Assembly (NCBI GenBank): GCA_031287815.1
Contig: JAITSM010000071.1
Coordinates: forward strand, 1 to 29,819
DNA from: Prevotellaceae bacterium
GTDB lineage: Bacteria > Bacteroidota > Bacteroidia > Bacteroidales > UBA932
Reading direction: 5' to 3'
Length of the DNA stretch: 29,819 nucleotides
Position 1 is the stretch's first letter; each line of letters opens with the position of its first letter. The notes under the pieces were generated by a model. The model saw only the letters and a list, made by a program, of their open reading frames with translations. It was not told the DNA's origin and did no database searches. A program made the translations under genes and the position numbers. Below, one piece after another: positions 14,995 through 21,293 of this stretch.

Positions 14995-15507
14995 ATGAAA
15001 CTAACAAAATTATATGACGCAAACGTATATGTGAATGACAGCAGTGTTCACGGCCAGGCGGCAGAGGTAACCTGCCCCGACATAGCGGCGGTAATGACCG
15101 ATTACAAGTCGTTGGGTATGGTTGGCAGCGCCGAGTTTTTCAACGGCTTCGACAAAATGGAAGCTACTATTAAGTGGACCTATCCGGATACCAACGTGCA
15201 AAAAACGCTGGCAAACTTTTTGAAGCCGGTTAATTTGATGGTGCGTTCGAGCAAGGCGGAGTATGACGGCGGAGGCATTAAAGAGGAAGTGCCGGTGGTA
15301 ATTTATTTGCGGGGTTATTCCAAGAAGCATCCCGGCGGCTCGTTTAAACAGAAAGAAGATACGGAAGTAGAGAGTACCTTCTCCATTTCGTATTTTAAAC
15401 AGGAAATCGACGGGGAGGCTATTGTGGAATTGGACGTATTGAACAATATCTACAAGGTCGGCGGCGAAGACTTACTGGCAGAACGCCGGCAGAATTTGGG
15501 AATATAA
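14995..15507 (+). CDS. Tail tube protein (P2 FII-like)
   Basis: A 170-aa protein directly after the sheath gene, with the P2 FII pattern: MKLTKLYDANVYVNDSSVHGQAAEVTCPDI, GSAEFFNGFDKMEATIKW and a C-terminal EEVPVVIYLRGYSKKHPGG ... STFSISYFKQEIDGEAIVELDVLNNIYKVGG. The ending VDGE-x-(I/V)-x-(E/D)-x-D-x-x-N-x-x-x-V-x-G is the FII landmark. It builds the inner tube. It is preceded by an A/T-rich leader (about 14966-14994) and followed by a long imperfect hairpin. Confidence 0.93.
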   Translation: MKLTKLYDANVYVNDSSVHGQAAEVTCPDIAAVMTDYKSLGMVGSAEFFNGFDKMEATIKWTYPDTNVQKTLANFLKPVNLMVRSSKAEYDGGGIKEEVPVVIYLRGYSKKHPGGSFKQKEDTEVESTFSISYFKQEIDGEAIVELDVLNNIYKVGGEDLLAERRQNLGI

Positions 15508-15520
15508 CATTAACTAAGAA

Positions 15521-15571
15521 CTAAGAGTTAAGAGCTAAGAGTTGGCCGGCGCCGACACTCTTAACTTTTAG
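15521..15571 (+). repeat. Long imperfect hairpin between tube and chaperone genes
   Basis: The outer arms (ctaagagttaagag, 15521-15534, and ctcttaacttttag, 15558-15571) pair with one mismatch. An inner stem (gttggc, 15541-15546, and gccgac, 15551-15556, one G-T pair) closes a CGGC loop. An A/T-rich leader follows and runs to the chaperone ATG at 15591. It may regulate the ratio between tube and chaperone, or process the mRNA. The aagagttaag unit recurs at other gene junctions. Confidence 0.5.
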
Positions 15572-15590
15572 TTTTAAACTTTTAATTTTT

Positions 15591-15890
15591 ATGGAAGCAT
15601 TAAACAGAAAACCGAACCTGTCCGTTAAAAAGTCTATGACATTAGAAGACGGCACCCTCATTGAAGTAACGGGCATCACCGCCCGCAAGATGATGGAATT
15701 TGTAAACAATAAACGGCTGACCGATGCGGAGCGCGGTATGCACCTTACTGCTGAGAAAATATTGGTAAATGGTAAGAAGGTAGTGTATGAAGACTTGCTG
15801 GACGGGTTTACGGATACAGAGGTGGAAGAAATTGTAAAGTTCGCCAATGACGTGCCGGACAATGAGGACGGCTCAAAAAAAAACGGGTAA
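15591..15890 (+). CDS. Tail assembly chaperone (P2 gpE-like), unshifted product
   Basis: A 99-aa protein (EALNRKPNLSVKKSMTLEDGTLIEVTGITARKMMEFVNNKRLTDAERGMHLTAEKILVNGKKVVYEDLLDGFTDTEVEEIVKF) with the gpE-type order of a short beta start and two or three helices. It lies between the tail tube and tape measure genes, where tailed phages encode a chaperone that coats the tape measure during tail assembly. The ORF ends TCA AAA AAA AAC GGG TAA. The run of nine A provides a slippery site leading into a longer fused product. Confidence 0.8.
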   Translation: MEALNRKPNLSVKKSMTLEDGTLIEVTGITARKMMEFVNNKRLTDAERGMHLTAEKILVNGKKVVYEDLLDGFTDTEVEEIVKFANDVPDNEDGSKKNG

Positions 15891-16060
15891 TATCCCATGC
15901 TGATGTGGTGTTTCTGGCACACTATACCGGCGGCGGGATAAAGACCGTTTTAGATTTGGAAGTCGATGATTTCTTTGCCTACTTAGATGAGGCGATGGAG
16001 CTCTATAAGGTAGAAATGAAAGTTCCGGAACGGGTAGTGGTGGCAGGGTTTGAGAAGTAG
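15591..16060 (+). CDS. Tail assembly chaperone, -1 frameshift fusion (E+E' type)
   Basis: If ribosomes slip back one base at 15875-15884, translation continues in the -1 frame from CGG at 15884 to the TAG at 16058-16060. The added 58 residues begin RVISHADVVFLAHYTGGG, continue IKTVLDLEVDDFFAYLDEAMELYKVEM and end VVVAGFEK, giving a fusion of about 156 residues. The added part has no early ATG of its own (first in-frame ATG at 15995) and reads like a structured protein, with an A-x-x-Y-L-D-E-A-x-E-L helix like those in E'-type extensions. P2 and many tailed phages make such a long minor form by programmed frameshifting directly before the tape measure gene, as here. Confidence 0.75.
15875..15884 (+). 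other. Slippery site for -1 ribosomal frameshifting (A AAA AAC)
   Basis: Nine A (15875-15883) followed by C, read in the zero frame as (TC)A AAA AAA AAC, contain the heptamers A-AAA-AAA and A-AAA-AAC, both good -1 shift sites. The zero-frame stop lies two codons further, and the -1 frame stays open for 58 codons. Confidence 0.75.
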
Positions 16061-16082
16061 GAAAGAAGGATGAAAGAGGCGG

Positions 16083-16262
16083 TTAATATACTATCATCGC
16101 CCAAGCGAGAGCGCCAAAAATCAATATTGCTAAAACCCACGTAACACAGGTTTCGAACGGAGAAAACCAGTCTTCCGTCTTCCATTTTTCCAACTGTTCT
16201 TCCGGTGTTAATGGAGTAGGGTCTATCGGCTGTTCACTGGTATCAAATACTGTTCCAAACAT
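16083..16262 (-). CDS. 59-aa membrane protein on the opposite strand (moron-like)
   Basis: A complete minus-strand ORF wedged between the plus-strand chaperone and tape measure genes. It has a soluble acidic N-terminus (MFGTVFDTSEQPIDPTPLTP, then a charged EEQLEKWKTEDW) and one hydrophobic span at residues ~39-58 (CVTWVLAILIFGALAWAMIVY), so an N-in or N-out single-pass protein is expected. A consensus Bacteroidota promoter lies 33 nt upstream on the same strand. It has no likely virion role. An own promoter, opposite strand and membrane anchoring fit a moron, perhaps active in the lysogen (for example superinfection exclusion), which is inference. Confidence 0.75.
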   Translation of the reverse strand: MFGTVFDTSEQPIDPTPLTPEEQLEKWKTEDWFSPFETCVTWVLAILIFGALAWAMIVY

Positions 16263-16295
16263 AGTTTAAATTGTTTTAATAGCGTTTAATCTATG

Positions 16296-16327
16296 CAAAT
16301 ATACGAAAAATAATAATAACTTCCAAA
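16296..16327 (-). promoter_or_regulatory. Consensus Bacteroidota promoter for the minus-strand gene
   Basis: Reading the minus strand, TTTG (16327-16324), a 20-nt spacer and TATATTTG (16303-16296) match the Bacteroidota -33/-7 consensus exactly. The start codon at 16262 follows after a leader of about 25-30 nt. The -33 box lies 1-5 bp before the tape measure ATG. Confidence 0.75.
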
Positions 16328-16328
16328 T

Positions 16329-18338
16329 ATGACTTCAGATAAAGCGTTAAAGTTAGGTTTTCTTTTAACGGCTACCGATAAAATGAGCAAAACGCTCGAA
16401 GCGGCCGGGAAAAATTTAACAGAATTTCAGAAAAGAATAGCCGATATGGGCGCTAATGCTTCCCGTATAGGCGGGCATTTTATGACGATGGGCAACCAGA
16501 TAGGCGGTGGAATGTTAAATATTGTCAAAGCCGCCGCCGACTATGCCGAGACGTCTGTTGCCAATGCTACCAAGGTAGGGATGAATGTGGGGGAATGGCA
16601 AAAATTGGCATACGCTGCAGACATGGCGGGACTGTCACAGGAAAAATTAACGGCAGGGATGACTAATTTCAACGATACATTGAAAAAGGCGGTTACAGGG
16701 GAAGGGGGGGCCTTTTTTAGAAAGTTCGGTATTCAGGTTACCGGCGCTAATGGTAAAATACGCGCCCACCAGGATATATTGAAGGATGTAGCCAATGTAT
16801 TTGCCCGGATAAAAGGGAATAGCCCTGAAAAGAGCATTTTATCGCAGGAATTATTGGGCAAGGTAGGCCCTGATTTTATAAAATTGCTCAACGGCGGGGC
16901 CGCGGGAATTGAAAAAATGGCAAAAAGGCTCGAAGAATTGGGACTTGCAAATGGTGATAATACAACGGCAGGCGGCGACTTTGCCAAGGCTTTAAAGGAT
17001 ATGGATTATGCGGTGTTAAGTTTGAAAGTCAGTTTAGGCAGTGTATTGGCGCCTGTACTGGGAGCGTTTGCTAATATATTAGCATCTGTTACGGGGTGGT
17101 TATCGGGTTTAGTACGGGAATATCCGGGCGTTGCAAAAGTCCTGTCTTTCGTAGCCGGAGGGATTGGGGCGTTTTTGTTCGCCGCCAGCGCACTTAAAGT
17201 AACTATCGGCGCGGTGGCATTGGTTTTCTCCAAATGCACCAAAATTATACGCGGCGCCCAAGCCGCCCTATTATTTTTCAAAGGCATTATCAATGGTACG
17301 CGTGGCGCAACGTATGCAGCATTGCTTACGCAGCGGCAATTTACAGTTGCTACAAAACTACACGCCATCGGCGTTAAAATCGCCGCTATTGCGCAGAAGG
17401 TATGGAATGGCGCGGTAAGGGCGGGTACTGTTGCGTTGGATAAACTCCGGTACGGGGTCATCGGGACAACTGTAAAGAAGGGGGCATTGGCGGTAGCCAG
17501 CGGTATTTCTACCGCTGCGCAGTGGTTATGGAACGGTGCGCTAATGGCGGGGCGGGCCGTATTGACGTTTTTTACCAGCGGCGTTATTTTTTCCAAAATA
17601 GCGATGGTCGCGATGGCGGTATGGCAGGGTATTGTTACCGTTGCGCAGTGGTTGTTTAATGCCGCCCTCTATGCCTGCCCTATTGTGTGGATAATTGCGG
17701 GTATTATGGCGGTAATTGCGGTGGTGGTGTTAATGGTTAAATATTGGGATGACATTGTGGCGTTTTTCGAGGGTGTTTGGGAAGGGATAAAGAATGTTTT
17801 TTCTGCCGTTGGGGACTGGATTGTCAATTTATTTTCGGGTATTTTTTCGTGGTTTTCGGAGTTGCCTGCGAAGTTTGTAGAGTTCGGCAAGAATATTATA
17901 CAGGGGCTTATCAATGGCATATTAGGCGCGGTTGGCAAGCTATGGGAAACCATCAAAAATATAGGGAAAAGTATTGGTAAATTTTTCACGAAAATTTTGG
18001 GCATTTCTTCGCCGTCGACCGTATTTGCAAAGTACGGTATGAATATTACGCAAGGCCTTGTGGTGGGTATTGACCGGGGTGAAAGCAAGGTAGAACATGC
18101 TGTCGGCGGGCTTGCGGTGCAGGCTATAAGCAGTTACGGGAACTCCGTGCAAACCGTACCGGTTGGGAATATGGGTGGCGGTATGGGCTTTAATTATGCG
18201 CCTACTATTAACATAGGCGCTGGCGTAAGCGAGGGGACGAAACAGGATTTTGCGGCTATGCTGCGGCAGCACTATCGGGAGATAGTAGACATAATGCAAC
18301 GCCACACGGAGGATAAAACAAGAATATCATTTATGTAA
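16329..18338 (+). CDS. Tail tape measure protein
   Basis: A 669-aa protein. The N-terminus (SDKALKLGFLLTATDKMSKTLEAAGKNLTEFQKRIADMGANASRIGGHF) is a coiled helical start. It continues with the common tape measure motif VGMNVGEWQKLAYAADMAGLSQEKLTAGMTNFNDTL (~residues 90-125), then hydrophobic helices (APVLGAFANILASVTGWLSGLV, CPIVWIIAGIMAVIAVVVLMVKYW) and ends with GISSPSTVFAKYGMNITQGLVVGIDRG. The S-P-S-x-V-F-x-x-x-G-x-x-x-x-x-G-L-x-x-G-I motif is typical of tape measure C-termini. It sets tail length and is injected ahead of the DNA. The length fits a short to medium tail. Confidence 0.92.
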   Translation: MTSDKALKLGFLLTATDKMSKTLEAAGKNLTEFQKRIADMGANASRIGGHFMTMGNQIGGGMLNIVKAAADYAETSVANATKVGMNVGEWQKLAYAADMAGLSQEKLTAGMTNFNDTLKKAVTGEGGAFFRKFGIQVTGANGKIRAHQDILKDVANVFARIKGNSPEKSILSQELLGKVGPDFIKLLNGGAAGIEKMAKRLEELGLANGDNTTAGGDFAKALKDMDYAVLSLKVSLGSVLAPVLGAFANILASVTGWLSGLVREYPGVAKVLSFVAGGIGAFLFAASALKVTIGAVALVFSKCTKIIRGAQAALLFFKGIINGTRGATYAALLTQRQFTVATKLHAIGVKIAAIAQKVWNGAVRAGTVALDKLRYGVIGTTVKKGALAVASGISTAAQWLWNGALMAGRAVLTFFTSGVIFSKIAMVAMAVWQGIVTVAQWLFNAALYACPIVWIIAGIMAVIAVVVLMVKYWDDIVAFFEGVWEGIKNVFSAVGDWIVNLFSGIFSWFSELPAKFVEFGKNIIQGLINGILGAVGKLWETIKNIGKSIGKFFTKILGISSPSTVFAKYGMNITQGLVVGIDRGESKVEHAVGGLAVQAISSYGNSVQTVPVGNMGGGMGFNYAPTINIGAGVSEGTKQDFAAMLRQHYREIVDIMQRHTEDKTRISFM

Positions 18339-18344
18339 AAAAAT

Positions 18345-19187
18345 ATGTTTGCACAACTCGGCGCACATATATTTCAAGGGTTAAAATTGCCCGGTTCGTG
18401 GGATGAAAAGCATTCTGAACGGTACGGGAAAATAGCATTGGTCAACGGGCGAGATGTTGTACAGCACACCGGCAGGGAGCTGTCGGAACTAAATATTGAT
18501 ATTGTCTATTCCGTTGAGTTTTGCGAGCCGGCCACCGAAATTGACGCGCTCCGTCAATCGATGCATAAGGGGGAAGTATTGCCGTTCATTTCGGGCGAAG
18601 GCGCTATCATCGGTAAATTTATTATTACCGGGATAGATGTAGAGAAAAATAGGTTTTCGCATTCGGGGCGGTTGGAAATGGCGAGCGTGTCGCTTTCTCT
18701 TTTAGAGTACGATTATCCCGTCGGTAAAAAAAATAACGGGAAGGCGTTGAAAAGAGCCAATCCCACGCCGCTGCCGCCCGCGCCGCCGGTGGCGAGTGTG
18801 GCGAGCGCTATTTGCGCCGACATAGACAAGGGGACATTGAATGCTAATGCCGCCGCTACCGTTGTAGAGGATGTGGAAAAAAATAAAAAAACGTTTAAAC
18901 AGGGGGTTCGGGAGGTGCGTCGGTTGTCGGATAACACTGCACGTTCTTACCGGTCGGCAAAAACGAAAGTTGTAGTAACAAAAAAAATAGTGCAACGCGC
19001 CGGGCGACTGCCGACATCACTGGACGCGGCTATCCGGTACGCCGAGAACCTATCTACCATAAGCAATGTAAGCGACATGGAAGTACTAAAAAAGGACGTA
19101 GGAAAAATGAAAGAAAGCGCCGGTGAGGTAAAGAGTAGCGCCGCTCCGGTAGCCGCTTTTTTTGCTTCACGCGAGGGAGGGAAGTAA
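18345..19187 (+). CDS. Tail protein U-like (P2 gpU) with C-terminal extension
   Basis: The first ~130 residues (MFAQLGAHIFQGLKLPGSWDEKHSERYGKIALVNGRDVVQHTGRELSELNIDIVYSVEFCEPATEIDALRQSMHKGEVLPFISGEGAIIGKFIITGI) match the P2 gpU pattern, which normally ends near residue 135-160. Here a further ~145 residues follow: a Pro-rich linker (NPTPLPPAPPVASVAS) and a charged helical region (EDVEKNKKTFKQGVREVRRL, YRSAKTKVVVTKKIVQRAGRLPTSLDAAIRYAENLS). This resembles helical C-terminal parts of DNA circularisation (Mu N-type) proteins, so it may combine two roles at the tail tip. It starts 6 nt after the tape measure stop. Confidence 0.8.
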   Translation: MFAQLGAHIFQGLKLPGSWDEKHSERYGKIALVNGRDVVQHTGRELSELNIDIVYSVEFCEPATEIDALRQSMHKGEVLPFISGEGAIIGKFIITGIDVEKNRFSHSGRLEMASVSLSLLEYDYPVGKKNNGKALKRANPTPLPPAPPVASVASAICADIDKGTLNANAAATVVEDVEKNKKTFKQGVREVRRLSDNTARSYRSAKTKVVVTKKIVQRAGRLPTSLDAAIRYAENLSTISNVSDMEVLKKDVGKMKESAGEVKSSAAPVAAFFASREGGK

Positions 19188-19384
19188 TGGAAATTTTAAC
19201 AACGGACGGGCGGCGATTGTTAATGGTAAAGGTAGGTGAGCCGGACAACCAGCAGGGCAGTGATAAAATAATTTGCTGTGATGAACAAAATAAAACCGTA
19301 TCAATCGTTCCGGCGGATATAATGTGCTTTTACGGTAGTTATATCTTCCCGACAAATAATATAAAAAATAATGGAATCATTTAA
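19187..19384 (+). CDS. Small tail-operon protein, 65 aa
   Basis: The ATG overlaps the upstream stop (TAATG) and the end overlaps the gpX-like gene by 14 nt, so it is firmly in the tail operon. The sequence (MEILTTDGRRLLMVKVGEPDNQQGSDKIICCDEQNKTVSIVPADIMCFYGSYIFP) is mostly beta with no domain I recognise. It may be a small baseplate or hub accessory; the role is unknown. Confidence 0.6.
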   Translation: MEILTTDGRRLLMVKVGEPDNQQGSDKIICCDEQNKTVSIVPADIMCFYGSYIFPTNNIKNNGII

Positions 19385-19586
19385 TTATACCACCACCGAA
19401 GGCGACCGTATCGATACGTTAGCCGAGAAATTCTACGGGGGAAACGAGGGGATAAGCATTATTGCCGATGCAAACCCCGACGTACCGATTACAGCGGTTT
19501 ATCCGGTGGGTACGGCGCTTATTATTCCCATAGTTGAGGACGAAGCGATGAATGATATTTCCGATTTACCGCCATGGAAACAGTAA
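19371..19586 (+). CDS. Tail protein X-like (P2 gpX, LysM-type)
   Basis: A 71-aa protein: SFNYTTTEGDRIDTLAEKFYGGNEGISIIADANPDVPITAVYPVGTALIIPIVE. The pattern (T-x-x-G-D-x-x-D-x-(L/I)-A-x-x-x-Y-G then N-P-x and a hydrophobic G-x-x-(L/I)-x-(I/V)-P) is the gpX/LysM-like fold found next to gpU and gpD in P2-type tails. Length and position fit. It overlaps the genes on both sides by 13-14 nt. Confidence 0.88.
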   Translation: MESFNYTTTEGDRIDTLAEKFYGGNEGISIIADANPDVPITAVYPVGTALIIPIVEDEAMNDISDLPPWKQ

Positions 19587-20614
19587 AAAAAAGTATTGCA
19601 GAAATAATTATTGCCGGAAAGAATGTAACGGGCGACGTGGGGCGTTACCTTTCAAAAATAACCTATAACGACCGGCTGGAATACGAAAGCGATGATATTT
19701 CGTTGTCGTTTGAGGATACGTCCGGAAAATGGCAAGGGACGTGGTACCCGCAGCAGGGGGACAGTTTGAAGGTAAAAGTCGGCGACACCGGCGGAATGCT
19801 TGATTGTGGATTATTTGTAATAGACGAGATAGAGTTGAATTTCCCGCCGGATATTTTAACGGTAAAAGGTATTGCGGCCTCGGTAATGAAAAGCCTGCGG
19901 ACAAAGAATAGCAAGGCTTTTGAAGAGCAAACATTGCGTGATATAGCGAGCTATTTTGCCGACAAATATAAATTAAAAATCGTTGGAAATACAGGTAATT
20001 TACAGAAAATAGAAATTGAGCGGAAGACGCAGGACAGGCAGACCGACCTTTCTTTTTTGGCGACGCTTGCAAAAGAATACGGTATTATATTTTCGGTACG
20101 TGGGGGTTGGATGATTTTTTTAGAGGTGGAAGATTTGGAAAGGAGAGACCCTATATTGACTATCCCCCGTTCGGCAATGAGCAGGGCGCGTTTTCGCGAC
20201 AAGACTTCGGAAATATATATCGGTGCGGTAATACATAAGCGGAACGCCGGCAAGAACGACACATCGAAATGGTCTATTATTACCGGTGAAGAAGGGGAAG
20301 GAGATTTGCTGGTCATTGACACGGACGCAGAGAATGGGGAACAGGCGCGAGCGCAAGGGAAAGCGGCGTTAAAAAATAAGGTAAAGGAGAAATATAGCGG
20401 TTCCATCACCGTGCCCGGCAACGTTAAGTTAGTCTCCGGCGTAAATATCAATCTTACGGGTATCGGTCAATTTTCGGGTAAATGGCTAATTGTATCAAGC
20501 AGCCACAGTGTAGAGCCATCGGGCGGTTATACCACGAGTTTAGATGTACATAAGGTTGTAACGGTTTCCGAGAAGATTTACAAAAGTGAATTTTATCAAA
20601 TACCCACTGTGTAG
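19574..20614 (+). CDS. Late control D-like tail hub protein (P2 gpD)
   Basis: A 346-aa protein with the gpD/gp27-type hub pattern: AEIIIAGKNVTGDVGRYLSKITYNDRLEYESDDISLSFEDTSGKWQGTWYPQQGDSLKVKVG, then KLKIVGNTGNLQKIEIERKTQDRQTDLSFLATLAKEYGIIFSVRGGWMIFLE. The N-terminal barrel, the D-x-x-F-L-x-x-L-A-x-x-x-(G/N) helix and the C-terminal GNVKLVSGVNINLTGIGQFSGKWLIVSSSHSVEPSGGYTTSLDV match the family. It forms the hub that joins tube and spike. It is the last gene of the first late operon, converging with two small minus-strand genes. Confidence 0.9.
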   Translation: METVKKSIAEIIIAGKNVTGDVGRYLSKITYNDRLEYESDDISLSFEDTSGKWQGTWYPQQGDSLKVKVGDTGGMLDCGLFVIDEIELNFPPDILTVKGIAASVMKSLRTKNSKAFEEQTLRDIASYFADKYKLKIVGNTGNLQKIEIERKTQDRQTDLSFLATLAKEYGIIFSVRGGWMIFLEVEDLERRDPILTIPRSAMSRARFRDKTSEIYIGAVIHKRNAGKNDTSKWSIITGEEGEGDLLVIDTDAENGEQARAQGKAALKNKVKEKYSGSITVPGNVKLVSGVNINLTGIGQFSGKWLIVSSSHSVEPSGGYTTSLDVHKVVTVSEKIYKSEFYQIPTV

Positions 20615-20630
20615 AGGTATTTGAAAAGGC

Positions 20631-20735
20631 TTAGGCAATATTCTTTTTCTTACTATTGCGGTCGTATATAGATATGAAAATAGCGCCCAATACAGACACA
20701 ATCGCTAATCCTACAAAAAAATAATTTGCTATCAT
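20631..20735 (-). CDS. 34-aa single-pass membrane protein
   Basis: A very short minus-strand ORF whose ATG lies 2 nt after the stop of the upstream DUF5618-family gene on the same strand, so the two are almost certainly one transcript. It is a membrane peptide: MIANYFFVGLAIVSVLGAIF with an immediately following ISIYDRNSKKKNIA, i.e. one hydrophobic span and a basic tail that should be cytoplasmic. The stop faces the gpD-like gene. It could be a toxin-like or regulatory membrane peptide working with the partner; no function is established. Confidence 0.6.
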   Translation of the reverse strand: MIANYFFVGLAIVSVLGAIFISIYDRNSKKKNIA

Positions 20736-20737
20736 AT

Positions 20738-21136
20738 TTAATTAGCGTAATGTTTTCCGGCCCAGTCGAGGATTATTTTTGCCTGCTTTAAACTATCTTG
20801 GACAATTCTATAACGTGGGTTTCCGTCGTAGCCCATTGTTTTATGCAGCGACTCGTAAGCGGCCAAAAGGGGGCGTATCATCTTAGCATCTTTTTTAGAA
20901 ATCGCGATTTGATAATCTTTAAAATCCGGACGCTGGCCGGATTTCATTGTTGCCCGTACATTCAAGACAGCATCCAATGCAACTAACAAGCCATTCCACG
21001 CGGTATTTCCGGCCATTTTAACGTACTTACTATCGTTATAGTACGCTCCGTCTTTTTCGGCTTTTTCCGAAAGGAGTTGCTTCGCATTTTCGATGTACCG
21101 CTCAGCTTCACGAATGGGATGTGCTAACTCAGCCAT
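20738..21136 (-). CDS. DUF5618-family protein
   Basis: A 132-aa helical protein with the pattern IREAERYIENAKQLLSEKAEKDGAYYNDSKYVKMAGNTAWNGLLVALDAVL ... YESLHKTMGYDGNPRYRIVQDSLKQAKIILDWAG. I recognise it as the DUF5618 family of Bacteroidota. The conserved Y-Y-x-D-x-K-Y-V-x-M-A-x-x-x-A-(W/Y)-x-G-x-L-x-A-L-D helix pattern resembles the HEPN/four-helix-bundle layout, though no HEPN catalytic R-x4-6-H motif is visible. The family has no established function. It stands alone on the minus strand between two phage tail operons with its own -7 box, so it is a candidate moron. Confidence 0.8.
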   Translation of the reverse strand: MAELAHPIREAERYIENAKQLLSEKAEKDGAYYNDSKYVKMAGNTAWNGLLVALDAVLNVRATMKSGQRPDFKDYQIAISKKDAKMIRPLLAAYESLHKTMGYDGNPRYRIVQDSLKQAKIILDWAGKHYAN

Positions 21137-21161
21137 ATTAAATTAGATTTTTAATTTTTAC

Positions 21162-21169
21162 AAATATAG
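21162..21169 (-). promoter_or_regulatory. Consensus -7 box for the DUF5618 transcript
   Basis: Reading the minus strand, TATATTTG is an exact Bacteroidota -7 box, 25 nt before the DUF5618 ATG. The -33 position is less clear: the nearest TTTG is 16 nt upstream, and TTTT sits at the usual distance. The box lies back to back with the plus-strand promoter-like element (copy B). Confidence 0.6.
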
Positions 21170-21173
21170 AACT

Positions 21174-21191
21174 TTTTGTTTAAACAAAAAA
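21174..21191. repeat. 18-bp perfect palindrome between divergent promoters
   Basis: TTTTTGTTTAAACAAAAA is its own reverse complement (position accurate to about one base). It sits between the minus-strand -7 box and the start of copy B of the late-promoter-like element, where a regulator could act on both. Confidence 0.45.
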
Positions 21192-21288
21192 ATAGAAAAA
21201 ATTTTCCATATTTTCCAAAAGTTTGGAACGTTCGTTCCATATTTTTAAAATCCCCTTTTATACGTGTATTTTACATGCTATATTCGCA
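21192..21288 (+). promoter_or_regulatory. Late-promoter-like element, copy B
   Basis: This aligns over 97 nt without gaps to copy A at 8208-8304, about three quarters identical by hand count. The TGGAAC-GTTC-GTTCCA palindrome (about 21224-21240), the AAAAtCCCCTTT block and GCTATATTCGCA are retained. The -33 box is TTTT (21256-21259), the spacer is 19 nt and the -7 box is TATATTCG (21279-21286). The first palindrome is weaker than in copy A. The baseplate gene starts only 8 nt after the -7 box. Confidence 0.6.
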
Positions 21289-21293
21289 CTACT

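Noticed and set aside
16003..16185. Minus-strand ORF overlapping the chaperone extension
   Set aside because: It overlaps the 59-codon membrane gene in another frame, and the promoter and better protein properties belong to that gene.
17006..17596. Minus-strand ORF of 196 codons opposite the tape measure gene
   Set aside because: It is the antisense of a conserved tape measure region; low-complexity Thr/Ala/Pro content and no signals of its own.
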